Part shown: in pieces, positions 1 through 11,113 of the stretch
Numbering within the stretch: the stretch's first letter is position 1
Layout: the number at the start of each line of letters is the position of its first letter
Assembly: GCA_024195265.1 (NCBI GenBank)
Contig: JAJLRJ010000001.1
Span: 60,444,289 to 60,508,288, forward strand
DNA: 64,000 nucleotides
Source: Dendrophyllia cribrosa
Taxonomy: Eukaryota; Cnidaria; Anthozoa; Scleractinia; Dendrophylliidae
Direction: 5' to 3'
The notes under the pieces: model-generated
The model's input: the letters and a program-made list of their open reading frames with translations, nothing else
Databases searched by the model: none
What the model was told of the DNA's origin: nothing
Made by a program: the position numbers and the translations under genes

Positions 1-2753
1 TCTTATTATTTAAAATAAGTAATGTAAAATTCATTCTTCTTAGGCCCCCTACCTTTAACCCAGTTGTATGGTGAAACAAGATTTGGTTTGGCAAGTACCT
101 TTATGGTAAACTGTCCTGTCTGTGGTACCCAAAATGAAGTCTCCACGTCAAAATGTCATATTACTGGCCAAAGAGGGCCACAGGCATTTGATGTAAACAC
201 AAGGGCAGCCCTTGGTGCCTTACACGCTGGAATTGGACATACACACTTAAGTGCAATAACATCAACATTGAATATTCCATGCATGAGCCATGTTTCATTC
301 AAAAAAAGGGAACGTGAAGTTGGTCGTGCGGTAGAAATGGTTGCTCAGAAGAGTTGTAAAAAGTTTTTAGAAGCTGAAAAAGACTGTCTGTTTTTACCAG
401 AAACATTTACATAAAATACCAAACCAAATCATAACAGAAATCTATATATCACATTTCACTAGGATTAAGATGTCTTTTTATCCACCAAAAATTTTCAACC
501 TAGCTATTGCAAAAGTGTAACCATGTCTGTATCAGATATAAACATAATGCATTTCCAAAAAAAAAGCTTCGAAGGAGGATGATTTTTAAAGGAGGCAATG
601 ATTTGGGGCAAGTTTTATTCTCAATACTTTTACTATGGAAAGATGGATGGTTTTTACTGGATGAAATATAAGGTTGCTTTCAGGAAACAATTCACAATGA
701 AAGAAATTTGAGTTTGAAACCTATAACTTAGATTATTAGAAGTGGTCACACCTTTACTGTAAAGGTCATTTTTCACATCAAAATAACATCTAAAATTCGT
801 TAATAATTTATAAGAAAAATTCAAAAGAAATTAAAATCTAATGAAGGCTTATAAATCCTGATACAGAACAGCTATACTACATCACTGATACAGAATACTA
901 ATAGGAATGCTAATTAGCTTCATCACTATTGTTCCTTTAGAAGTCAGATAAATTATTTGCAGCAGAACTGTACATGTATGAATTTTAATAATGGCTCACC
1001 TGCAGCTGGCCATTGTAACTATCCATACAGTTCTGCCGCTCATATTTTATCTACATGTACGACAATCGTACAAACTTGTGAAATAAAATAATTTTATTAC
1101 AGCTGGAGGTTCTGCTGATCAAAATGGCCTAATTGGAGTAGCAGTATCATATGATATGGCATGGCAGCGACGCAATGGTGGACATAGTTCCAGCACTGGG
1201 CATGGGGCAGTGATGGGATTGTCAACAGGAAAGATCCTTGATTTTGACACTAGGTGTAAATTATGCAGGATATGTGATAATGCTGCCAAGAAAGGACAAA
1301 AGCCAAGAACTCATGATTGTCGTAAAAACCATGTTGGATCATCCAAGAGCATGGAGCCTAATGTTGCGGTTGACTTATTTCAGAGGGCAACTCAGTCTAA
1401 AATTAAATTTGATGTTTACACAGGAGATGATGACACCACCACTCAATCTCACATACGAGAAAAAGTTCCCTATGATGTTGAAAAACAGTCTGATGTTATA
1501 CATACCAAACGATCTTTGCTTTCAAGGCTATACATGCTCAAATCACAAGAAAAATTTCCAGGATGCTCATCCCTTTCAGTAAAAGTGATTTCTTACTTAG
1601 GCAAATGTTTTGGATATTGTGTGGCTCAAAATAAAGATAACCCAGATTCGCTTCAAGCAGCCATAAAAAACATTGTGCCACATGCATTTGGCAAACATGA
1701 AAAATGTGACGAATTGTGGTGTCAGTTCAAAAAAGACCCAATAAGTTACAGACACAGTGAACTGCCATTTGGCAAGGATTTGTATGGGGAAGCATTGGAG
1801 ACAGCCTTGACTAAAGTTTTTGATGAATATTCAACAGCCATTGTTGTTAAAAAACTTGCCCCAGCAACAAATTCACAATGTAACGAAGCCTTTAACAATG
1901 TTGTTGGGTCAAAAAATCCCAAAATAAGGTTTTACGGTGGGAGTGAAAGTAATGATTTTCGGGTTGCTTGTGGAGTTAGTCAGACAAATAAAGGGAGAGA
2001 CTATATTTGCCAAACTTTAAAAGAGGTACGAATAGAGCCTGGAGACCATTGCGTAGCTTTTAATGAAGCAGCAGATCAGAAGTTCTCAAAAGACAAAATT
2101 AGGAAATCTTCAATCTCGTTCAAGAAACGACGAGCACAACTGCATCGGAATAAATTAAATTCAAACAGCAGAAGTGAGGCTAGAGAAGGGACCACATACC
2201 AAACAAACGTTGGACTAAACTTGGACATCACAGCAAATGAGTCCATCGTTAAGTTACTTCAGTCAATTTCAAGTCTTTCGAAATCTAGGTTTCTGGAATA
2301 CGAAAGGATGGTACCACCATTACAAAAACGTCCCATGCAACCTAAAGTCTGTTACAACAACACAGCTAATTATCAATTTGTAGTTTTTGACACGGAGACA
2401 ACTTCTTTAGCTAAAGACGCAGAAATTTGTCAAATAGCAGCTATAACTAAACAAGGAAAAGCTTACGATAACTATGTGCTACCAAAATGCAACGTCAGCC
2501 ACTACGCATCTCGAGTCAACAAACTGTCAGTGAAATCGATAAATGGCCATAGAACTTTGCTCAAAGAAAACGTTCCAGACTGTGCATACTGTTCCTCTGA
2601 GCGAATGCATTCAAAATTTCATCACTTTCCTCTCCAGTAATGGTAGTGCAAATTGCCAAACTATTTTGATCGGCCACAATTGTTCTGTTTTTGACACTCC
2701 CACATTGCTACGATGTGCTGGGCATGAATTTAAAGAAACACTTTCATCCATGA

Positions 2754-3835
2754 CGGTGTCTGACATTTGCAGACTGCAGACTGCAGACTGCAGACTGCAG
2801 ACTGCAGACTGCAGACTGCAGACTGCAGACTGCAGACTGCAGACCGCAGACCGCAGACTGCAGATTGCAGACTGCAGACTGCAGACTGCAGACTGCAGAC
2901 TGACTGACAATAAAGTACCGTAATGCCGTTCGATTACAGGTAAGATTTGTTGTTGTTCTTAGGTTATTGTTGTTTGATATTTGAGATATTCCCGTATGAT
3001 AATAACGTAATATCACGGAGATGTTTTATGAAATCTTTGCATTATTCGAAAGGTTTCAAATATCCCTGATCTTGTTTGTTGTGGAAGTAGGTGGACTTAT
3101 GAACAGATCGGTGGTAGACTACCACAGACTGAATACTTTGATCGAGACTTGTGTGTGACATTGAAGCACGTGAAAAGTACACGTCAGTGAGAAAGTAAAG
3201 GCCAGTTTACACAAGGGATTTTTTATGCGATTTTAGTGGCGATTTAGGCAAGCCCTGGTTTAAATTTACATGGGCCAAATCTAATACCTATTTGGGTCGA
3301 CTCCAATTTAAAAAGTTCCCGGGAAAAGTTGACATTTGATTCACAAACGTCGAATTTATTTGTGTTGAATTTACAACTTCAGTCGAATATTCGACAGACG
3401 TTGCATTTATCAAATTCTGTCGAATTTCATTGTTCAAGCGCCGCATTTTACACATGCATGCAAATCAGATTTGGCGCAAAGGAGAATGGGTTTTTAATAC
3501 ATGTACCAACACTCGCTTCTATTAATTCTCGCGCCACTCAAAGATAACACCTTTATGTAAGTGTATATAAGTGTTCAATAACAGACTAAACCTAAGAAGA
3601 ACAACGAATCGTACCTGGAATCTGACGTCATTACGGTGAACGGGTCGTAGTTCCACACGAAGAAGTCTACGAAGAATCTTGGGAACGTGGCTGACTTAAT
3701 TTTACGCGGGAAAAATTGTCGATGACATTACTGTCATTAGAAATTTTAGTGTCAGTCAGTCTGCAGTCTGCGGTCTGCGGTCTGCAGTCTGCAGTCTGCA
3801 GTCTGCAGTCTGCAGTCTGCAAATGTCAGACACCG
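2754..3835. mobile_element. MULE-type non-autonomous element with 7-bp repeat arrays in its inverted ends
   Basis: It is flanked by the 9-bp direct repeat CATCCATGA (2745-2753 and 3836-3844). The ends are inverted copies of CGGTGTCTGACATTTGCAG followed by arrays of the 7-mer GCAGACT (about 2768-2905 on the left, 3757-3821 inverted on the right), closing with a CTGACTGACA motif on both sides. The middle has no credible gene. A 9-bp duplication is typical of Mutator-like elements; assigning it to that group is inference. Removing it restores the exonuclease frame of the surrounding gene. Confidence 0.85.
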
Positions 3836-4196
3836 CATCCATGAACGTTCTATTCGCCGACAGTCTTCGCCTTGTCAAAACACTCACAAAAAGTGGACAC
3901 GAATCGCTCAATCCGGGAGGAAAGCCCTGTAAAAGCAATCTTCCATCGGTTTTCAAATCTCTTTTTAATGAAGAGTTTCTAGCACATGATGCTTTGGAAG
4001 ATGTCTGTGCTCTCCATCGCGTATTATTTCAATCCCCATTGATGTTGACAGTCGAAGACATCGTAAACAAAAGCAATGTAAAACCCGCCTCCTTCGCATT
4101 CGAAGACATGGTATTTCTAGACGAGCGCTTCCAGCGTGTGCAATCTTTCAGGGATAACATATTTTCACAGAGTAATAGTGGGCTGGTAAAGCAAAG

Positions 4197-4340
4197 GGTA
4201 AGATTTCCGTACAACCCCATACATTAATTATACATGTATGCGCTATTGTTTTTCTTCAGGCGTTTTATTGTTTTGGCTTTTGTTTTAGTTTTGAGAAAAG
4301 TATGCATAACTAATGTATGGGGTTATACGGAAATCTTTCC
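4197..4340. mobile_element. 144-bp short inverted-repeat element, 8-bp duplication
   Basis: The termini 4197-4226 and 4311-4340 are inverted copies matching at 28 of 30 positions (GGTAAGATTTCCGTACAACC at the left end). The flanks are the 8-bp direct repeat AAGCAAAG (4189-4196, 4341-4348), as expected for hAT-like elements. It interrupts the exonuclease exon just after the third catalytic motif. Confidence 0.85.
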
Positions 4341-4360
4341 AAGCAAAGCCTCATACAAAA

Positions 4361-6142
4361 CATAGGCACGCATTGCGTGCATGAGCTATTTTGAAAATTA
4401 CCTAAATGATATGAAATGGTGAAAGTAACAAAACAGCGGAAGTTAACTCGCACAAATAACCGCTTGCAGATATACGTTTTTCAAATCCTCCGGCCCGCCC
4501 ACTACCAAAAAAAATACCGAGATAACCAACTGGGTCCCGTTTCTCGTTTCTCGGCTAGCTTTTTTTCACGGGATTTCCGGAGTTATTTTTTGACGAAACT
4601 ACGGCCCCAGTGAAATGAGCAACTTGTTTCAGTAATGAGTGTATTAAATTAAATGTCAACCAGAAAAGTCCTGCACATAAATTTGATGCATCCAAATTGA
4701 AGGCTTATTATTTCCTGGAAATTTGTATCTAGTCTTTTTTTAAAGGTTTCTTTTATTATTCACAAAAGACACGTGGAAAAGGTTCCTTTGGCCTGGAGGA
4801 CGCAAACTAATTAAATTAAATTGTTTTCAACTCCAAACCACAAGCTAATTAAATTAGTGACAGGAAAATTCTTTGAACCACCTGTTTCTGTAATGTCAAC
4901 CAGAAAAGTCTTTCACAGAAACTAAACGCATGAAAAATGAATATAAGTAGTCTCCTAGTAAATTGGAACTAATATTATTTAAACAACTGTTTTTATTCTC
5001 CACAAAAAAGTCGTGCAAATAGAAACAGAACTAATTAGATTAAATTGTTTTCGACTCAAAACCACAAGCTAATTGAATTACTTACACGAACATTGTTGAG
5101 GTTAACATTTGAAACCAAACACCTTTTCCTGTAATGTCGACCAGCAGAAACTTAGCGCATCCAAAATGAATTTTGCTTGTTTCCTAGTAAATTGCAACTA
5201 ATATTTTTTAAACAGGCGTTTTTTAACGCACCATATAAATTAATTACATTACGTTTTCTCGAAAACATGTTGAATTTCATCACGTACCAGGACAAAGTTC
5301 AATATTTGCACGTGCACACAACGTGACTGCTCATACAAAATACAGTCGCTTCTCGCTTATAGTAATCGCTTGAGGCATACAATTAATAACCTACACATCA
5401 GCTCACATTAATTCAAAGAAAGATAAACGTTTTACATACTGTAAATTGTAGATTAATTGCATTACATTTTCTCTGTTGAACTCCATGCATCACGGACAAG
5501 TTTCTAAAAGGACAAAGTTCAACATTTTCACGTGCAGACAGCGTGTCTGACAAAAAAAATCCAATTTTAAATAGTAATCTCTTGAAACCCAGGCTTGAAA
5601 CATACAATTCATGTTCCGCATCATATTATTTGAAATCGGCTTGCCGTTTTTGCAATAAAACTATACTCATACTTCAGTATAAGCTCACCTATGAACGTAA
5701 CCGTAGTCCACATTTTTTGGACGTCTCATCCCCCGCAGACCATTCTACCATTCATGCATAGGGCACATTATAGGCGGTATTTCCGAATAAATGTCCTTGA
5801 TATTGCCAGGTTAGCAAGCCAGTCGGGATTAGAGAACAGTTCCCAAGCAACAAATTTTCAAAACTTTACACTTTTAGTGTTTGCGGCAACAATCGCGGAG
5901 ATTCAAGATGGCTGATTTTCAATTCATGTCAAGTGCCCTTCTTTGACCTTCAGTAATACCATTTTAGAAGCGAAAATTTGATTGGCTGACATAGTACACG
6001 GTGTACATACTAGAGGCAATCTGATTGGTGTGACATAACCCAAGACATACATACAAACAAACAAACAAACAAGCTAACAAACATACTAACATCACAAACC
6101 AACCTTTGCGCCTGCTAATGAGCTATTTTTTTCAAAATAGCT
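4361..6142. mobile_element. 1.8-kb insertion with internal tandem repeats, 5-bp duplication
   Basis: It is bounded by CAAAA (4356-4360, 6143-6147). The right terminus TTTTCAAAATAGCT (6129-6142) is the inverse of 4384-4397, so the inverted repeat is subterminal on the left. A palindrome GCACGCATTGCGTGC lies at 4366-4380 and a GAGCTA/TAGCTC hairpin at the right end. Inside are about 2.5 copies of a ~240-bp unit (4630-5220), a second duplicated unit (about 5240-5620) and a CAAA run at 6054-6075. Excision gives an in-frame ATA-CAA-AAA-ATT junction in the host exon. The superfamily is not recognised. Confidence 0.65.
4630..5220. repeat. ~240-bp tandem repeat, about 2.5 units
   Basis: The phrase TGTCAACCAGAAAAGTC recurs near 4654 and 4894, and a diverged form near 5133. 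ACCACAAGCTAATT recurs near 4838 and 5080. The unit lies inside the 4361-6142 insertion. Confidence 0.6.
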
Positions 6143-6495
6143 CAAAAAATTGCAGAAAGCGGACTGTCCTACCAGGACTTAAACAATCTTTACTCCGAGG
6201 GTGGAAGAGAAGCTTTGGTCGCAATTTTGGGGTTTACCTCGGTGTAAGAACCTGTGACTTTTTCCTTTGTTTTTTACCTTTGTAGTATTGCATTCCCAGT
6301 TGACTCTATTGTTTTATGCCTTTTGTTTTCTTTGTTTTACGTCACTCGTGAATTTGACAGGTTCTTTATACACCGAGGACGAGCCCAATTTTGAGCAGAG
6401 CGCCGACAGCAGCAACAAATCGATCATCTACACCACGAGGAACAAAGCATCCAGCGATTTTAGCCAGAATTGTTAATCATTTCGAAGGCAAATAA

Positions 6496-8460
6496 TGTAC
6501 CAGCCATTAATAGTCACGATCCATCCAAAAGGTAACAGTTTCTAGCTCGCAAAATGCGGCACAGCGCGAAAGAGATCGATTTAATATCGCAAAAAAAGAT
6601 CGACCGCAAAATCCGTGTGGCGTGACAACTGCCGCGCATGCGTAGTTGTCGATCTTGTCGTGTCAAAATTTTCAGAAATTTGAAACTTTCGAAGTCCACA
6701 CTTCCGTTTCCGCTCGGTAAATTTTTTTCATTTTTTGCATGTTGACTTCGTTCTATCCAAAGTGCGTTTTACGCGATTTTGAAAAAATTCTGTCAACAGG
6801 GAAAAAAGTTACCAACGAATTCTAAAAAACGCGTTTTTTCTTTAAAATTTCTGACAGATTTTTTTTAAAGTTGGTACTCTGGTAGAACACAGGGGTCGAA
6901 GGCCGTATGCAAATTTTAAACAGAATTCACCGTGGAATTTTAAAGACAATTGAAGATATGTCTGTTTTGAGGCCCTATTTAAAAGCCCAATTGTGTTGCC
7001 ATGGCAACGCCAACCTCGATTCATCTATGACAAATTAATACCGTAATGTTATCTTGATTTCATGGTAAAATGTGATGGCGATCCGCAAAGTATAACTCTA
7101 ATTATTTGCCTCCAAATATACTATATAGGGAAACTAAAATACTATTTATTCGCAATCGTTTCAGAATATATCAGAATGTATTTATATTCATTAGCTATGT
7201 CTTCTACTTCTTAAATTAATAGACGTCAGCAAGTAGTTTTAAAAATGGCATCAAATACGTTTATGTGTGTTTTAGTGGATTTTAGCGAACTTGCGCCGGT
7301 TGGTGGAAGCGGCCGCGTTGATAAAAATTTCTTACGATAGAAAAACTGCTTTAAAAGAGTGGCCTCAAACCATCCTGTTCATTTGGAGCATTTTTGGCTA
7401 AAAATAGCCCAACACGTCCTTAACATGGGTTTGCGTGGGCCCCACGCTTAATGTCTCCGTCCCCGATTATGGCTCCTGTTGATAATGAATATGTTGCGTT
7501 ACTAGCTAGCCGTATCGTGTTCGCGTCTCCACGCGCTCAGCCCCACGCGCTCAGCTCAGTCTCATCGACCGCTGTCGGAGTGATTTCAAAATAAATTTGT
7601 CTTTTATTCCGTACAATCTTCGAAAATCTTTGCTATCCAACGGTCCTATCACCATGCCTCACAGTCCTCGCTCAACTCGCGGTAGTCTTCGACACTTCAG
7701 TTCCGATTACGACTGGGACATGTTGGACCAAAATATTACAAATCTCGCAGCCAACAGCTTGAAGCAGCAAGCGAGGCTATTGTTCGTGGCGCAGTGCATT
7801 CTGGCCCAAAATGTGTTCGTGGCGCAGTGAATTCTGGTAAAAAGCGATCAATTCGAGATTTTTCCTAGCTTATATTTTTTTCTCATATATTTCTCTTAAA
7901 TCCTGATTATGTTGCTGCTCACTCGCTGCGCTCGTTCCGCAGCAAATACAGTTAAAGCTGCATGTCGTGACTACCTGGGGATTTCGTATGAGAATTTTAG
8001 TCGCGAGATGAGTTCATCCAGGTATCTGATCATTTCACTTTTGCTGTTTACATGGTCTCGTCCCAGGGCAAGTTTATCCCTGTCCTATAAGCAACAGGAT
8101 GAAATATAAATCCCGGAATGAAACGCGACGAAAAATTTCATGTAATCAGTCTTCCCGCGATGAAAGTTCGATCAGCCATTTTGTAATTGATGTGTATGAT
8201 AGCTCGATTTCACCAGTTGATTATTTGATGTCAAAGCTCAAAGTAAGTTTAAAGTTTCTTAATTAGAACATGTTAGAACTTCTGTAGAACTTGTTTGTCA
8301 GTTACATTATGTCCAATTTCAAGACTAATTTTTGTGAAAAATTGGTTTGTATCGTTTACGCACGGCTGAGATCAACATTCACTTTGTCTCGGGCGAGATC
8401 ATGATTTTCGCCCCGGAATCGCGGGATGAAAGCACTCATGTAAATGAATTTTTTTTTCAT
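6496..8460. other. Intergenic, no gene seen
   Basis: AT-rich sequence without a supported gene. A short open frame at 7597-7830 ends in a duplicated phrase (GTTCGTGGCGCAGTG twice, 7784 and 7818) and has no recognisable domain. Confidence 0.5.
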
Positions 8461-8612
8461 ACCCCGTTTCGTAGATACGGCAGCCATATTGATTTTGTTC
8501 TCAGGGCATCCCATAATGACCATTAAAATTAATATATTCCTTTGTTTTCAATGGTCATTATGGGATGCCCTGGCGGCAAAATCAATATGGCTGGCGTATC
8601 TGCGAAACGGGT
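8461..8612. mobile_element. Foldback element, about 152 bp
   Basis: The arms 8461-8525 and 8549-8612 are inverted copies starting ACCCCGTTTCG and sharing GCAGCCATATTGATTTTG- and GGGCATCCCATAATGACC-type segments. The loop is about 23 bp. The outer CAT/ATG continues the palindrome, so the target duplication cannot be fixed. Confidence 0.7.
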
Positions 8613-10618
8613 ATGTACCAACGATACTCAAGATCCCGAGACGAAATTCATCTCGGCTTTCATGTATACACAGGCCCTTAGTGACTCGTAAACGACCATT
8701 CAATAAAAAGAGAGAAGCTAAGGTGGTCGCTGACGGGAACTTAATTCTCACATGGCAAAGGTATTATATACAGTCAACAGCGTAAATCAGAAGCTTATAT
8801 CTTTTGAACATATGCGTAAATGCAATGAACCTACAATTCGCGCATTGACAAGTGAAATGCCGGTCTATTTGTTCTTCACGTTTAAAATGCGCTTTAGAAG
8901 TAGAACGAATTTTAACCTTAGTTTTAGTCTCTCAGACTACAATTGTAAGACTCCCAAAGGCATGTGGTTGCGGTCACTTATGGGAGCTTTAACTTTCATA
9001 CTTTTTTTTATTTAATTTTTTTTTTACTGAGAATGCCAACGGAGTTTTGTGAGGGTAGTCGCTGGGGACGTACGGGTCGCTTACGATCGAGAGTAGTCGC
9101 AAGAACAGTTTCAATCTTTACTTGAATTAAAACTAATAGTAATCACAGATTAAAAGATTAAAAGAGTGCGTTCGATACCGGGGGGAGTCTTCTGTCTGAG
9201 CACGAGAACGAAAGCGAGGCCTGGAGTGGGTACCAGTTTCCAGCCGAGAGGTGCCCCTGAAAAATGTGCGGGGCGGCTAATTTGGCGTTGACCAAAATCT
9301 CCAAAAAGCCTGTCTTCACGAGGTTAGATGTGTTCTCCTATCGTTGAACGCAAGTTTTGTTAACCTATCTGTCGTTTTATCATCAGTATAGTTATAAAGC
9401 AAATCAACGATCGTGAGTTACATGAGGATCACTTAAGATAAATACCGGCTTGACATATTTGCCGTTGTTTTTAAATAAAGCGCGTCGGATAGTGAAATAT
9501 TGTTCAATCGTCATTCCCGTCTGTGTTAGAAATCCAGATTGATAAATGACCATTCGATTTATTGCATTTAACTTTTATGCTGTTTATTTGCTAAGATTCT
9601 AGAATTTTTATTAGAAGACTTAGGCCCGGTTCAATTCAGAGGCCGTACTTCAAATGAGTCGAACCAAGAAATCATAGAATTACATTCATGTGTGCGGAAT
9701 CAATTCGGAACTTTCCGCCTGTTTGAGATCAGCCGGGAATAACGATTGTGAATCGCGGGTTTGATTCAGACAACGGACTTCATATGGGCCGAATCAGTTT
9801 CATTATTTCTTAAAATTTATTAAAAATATTAGAAATGCTTTCCGCTGTCCCGAATCCGCAATTTAGGGAGGTGTCCGCCTTTATAGAGAGCTTAGTTACA
9901 GACGAACAATTGAAATTCGGCCAGAACCAGCCAATCATTGATGTCTTAGGGAGGTGTCCACCCTACAGGTGTATATCACCCATATACACCCTATTCCAAT
10001 CTCGAGTTCTTTTTAGAACATACCAGGCCTCTCCGGATAGTATGACCTCGCGCGCAGCGTGGGCCGAATCAGTTTGAAGCAGAATCCTGAAATGGGAGTA
10101 AATCGGATTCCTAGCTATTACTCCATGCCGGAGTAATCTGTGCTGTCGCGGGGATCTGAATGGGTCGCCAATTATACCTCTATATCAACCGCAGACGCCA
10201 ATGTTTGGCTTAAAAGGTTTATTGAAGGCAAGCACAAAAGCAAAACTGACAATAAATCACCACAGGAGTGATGGGTGGGTAACAATTTTCGAACAGAGGT
10301 GGAGCGTGAGCTGTACAGAATGGACGAGTGAGCGGATAACACCAACTTAAATGCACGCATCTATGAATGACGACCTCACACCAGTAGCTGGTTCGAACTA
10401 CATAAGTTCTAAACGATAATTACAACTAGGTATATCCTAAACGTGCACTACACTTAACAGAGCTCAGCAACCGCTCACAAAATAAACTGCGGTTAGAACG
10501 GAGGCCAGAAAAAAACCTGCAAGAAAAAACCCCTGTGGGGAAAAAATAAGCAGACTTTACAAAACAAAGCTAAGCAAAACGAAATACATATCCTCTTAAA
10601 AATGAAAAATAACATTAA
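8613..10618. other. Intergenic, repeat-derived, no gene seen
   Basis: The phrase GGCCGAATCAG at 9789 and 10062, and related TTCAAATGAGTCGAACC-like stretches from 9640, suggest an old repeat. A duplicated TTAGGGAGGTGTCC occurs near 9862 and 9946. No coding exon is supported. Confidence 0.4.
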
Positions 10619-10620
10619 TA

Positions 10621-10762
10621 GACCTTCCCCGCATTCCACTCCAGTGAGCACACACAATGAAACGAGATCGAGGCTTGGGTGGACAATTTCATACAAATCA
10701 CTGTATTTTGTCCACCCCAGTCTCGATTTGGTGCCTTTGTTCACAGGAATGCGGGAAAGGTC
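10621..10762. mobile_element. 142-bp TA-flanked element, copy 1
   Basis: The ends GACCTTCCCCGCATTCC and GGAATGCGGGAAAGGTC are inverted, and TA is duplicated outside (10619-10620, 10763-10764). It is the same length and nearly the same sequence as 61890-62031. TA duplication is typical of Tc1/mariner-type non-autonomous elements. Confidence 0.85.
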
Positions 10763-10777
10763 TATGGACTGGTACAG

Positions 10778-11104
10778 GGTCAAGCGCAAAAGGACGTCGG
10801 ACACCTTATTGAGACTTATATAACGGAGTAACTGGTTAGCTTTCAGTTGAGGTTAGGGGTGGCAGTTTATATAGTTAAATTTAGGACTAAGCAACCCGAG
10901 AAGCTAGGTGGTACAGTGGTATGGTAGGCTATGTAAGCCTAAGCCTAGCTGAGGTCACAGGTTCAATCCTGAGTGGGGATTTTAGATTTCCTTTTTTACA
11001 CTTAAAAATTTATTGAAACTAAAATTCTAAGTGTCGACATAACGTTATATAAGTCTCAATAAGGTGTCCGACGTCCTTCTGGACGGTATGATTTAGGCAC
11101 AACC
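10778..11104. mobile_element. tRNA-core inverted-repeat element, 9-bp duplication, copy 1
   Basis: The 9-bp duplication CTGGTACAG lies at 10769-10777 and 11105-11113. Inverted ends share GACGTCGGACACCTTATTG and GAGACTTATATAACG. The left end lacks about 14 bp that copy 2 (40903-41243) retains. Inside are a TTAGCTTTCAGTTGAGG block and a tRNA-like core at 10901-10979. A 9-bp duplication suggests mobilisation by a Mutator-like transposase (inference). Confidence 0.85.
10901..10979 (+). ncRNA. tRNA-like core (degenerate) inside the element
   Basis: A-box-like GGTGGTACAGTGG and B-box-like AGGTTCAATCCTG lie at tRNA spacing, followed by T-rich sequence. The T arm CAGG/CCTG has a short loop and no clear acceptor stem closes, so it is a pol III promoter relic or SINE head rather than a functional tRNA. 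Confidence 0.5.
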
Positions 11105-11113
11105 CTGGTACAG

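Larger units (their letters stand above)
64..6495 (+). pseudogene. Broken gene: Mutator-like transposase domain plus DEDDh exonuclease
   Basis: Three exons are visible: about 64-385 (after a CAG acceptor; donor weak), 1103-6241 and 6361-6495 (TAA). The first two encode a Mutator-like transposase region of the type widespread in invertebrate genomes, with Cys/His pairs (CPVCGTQ; CKLCRIC), SYDMAWQRR and YTGDDD. After a linker comes a DEDDh 3'-5' exonuclease: motif I FDTETT (near 2390), motif II GHNCSVFD (near 2670), motif III AHDALEDV (near 3985). The reading frame shifts by one between about 2555 and 2590, so motif I and motif II lie in different frames. Exon 2 is also cut by insertions at 2754-3835, 4197-4340 and 4361-6142; skipping each with one copy of its duplication gives a continuous frame to KIAESGLSYQDL and a GTGTAAG donor. 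The last exon is read in phase 0 and ends in a basic tail with ILARIVNHF. The 5' end lies left of the window. Family identity is from motifs only. It could be a decayed multicopy element rather than a host gene. Confidence 0.75.

Noticed and set aside
2611..3016. Open frames made of SVCSLQSA/RLQTADC repeats
   Set aside because: They are translations of the 7-bp satellite in the element ends, open in several frames on both strands.
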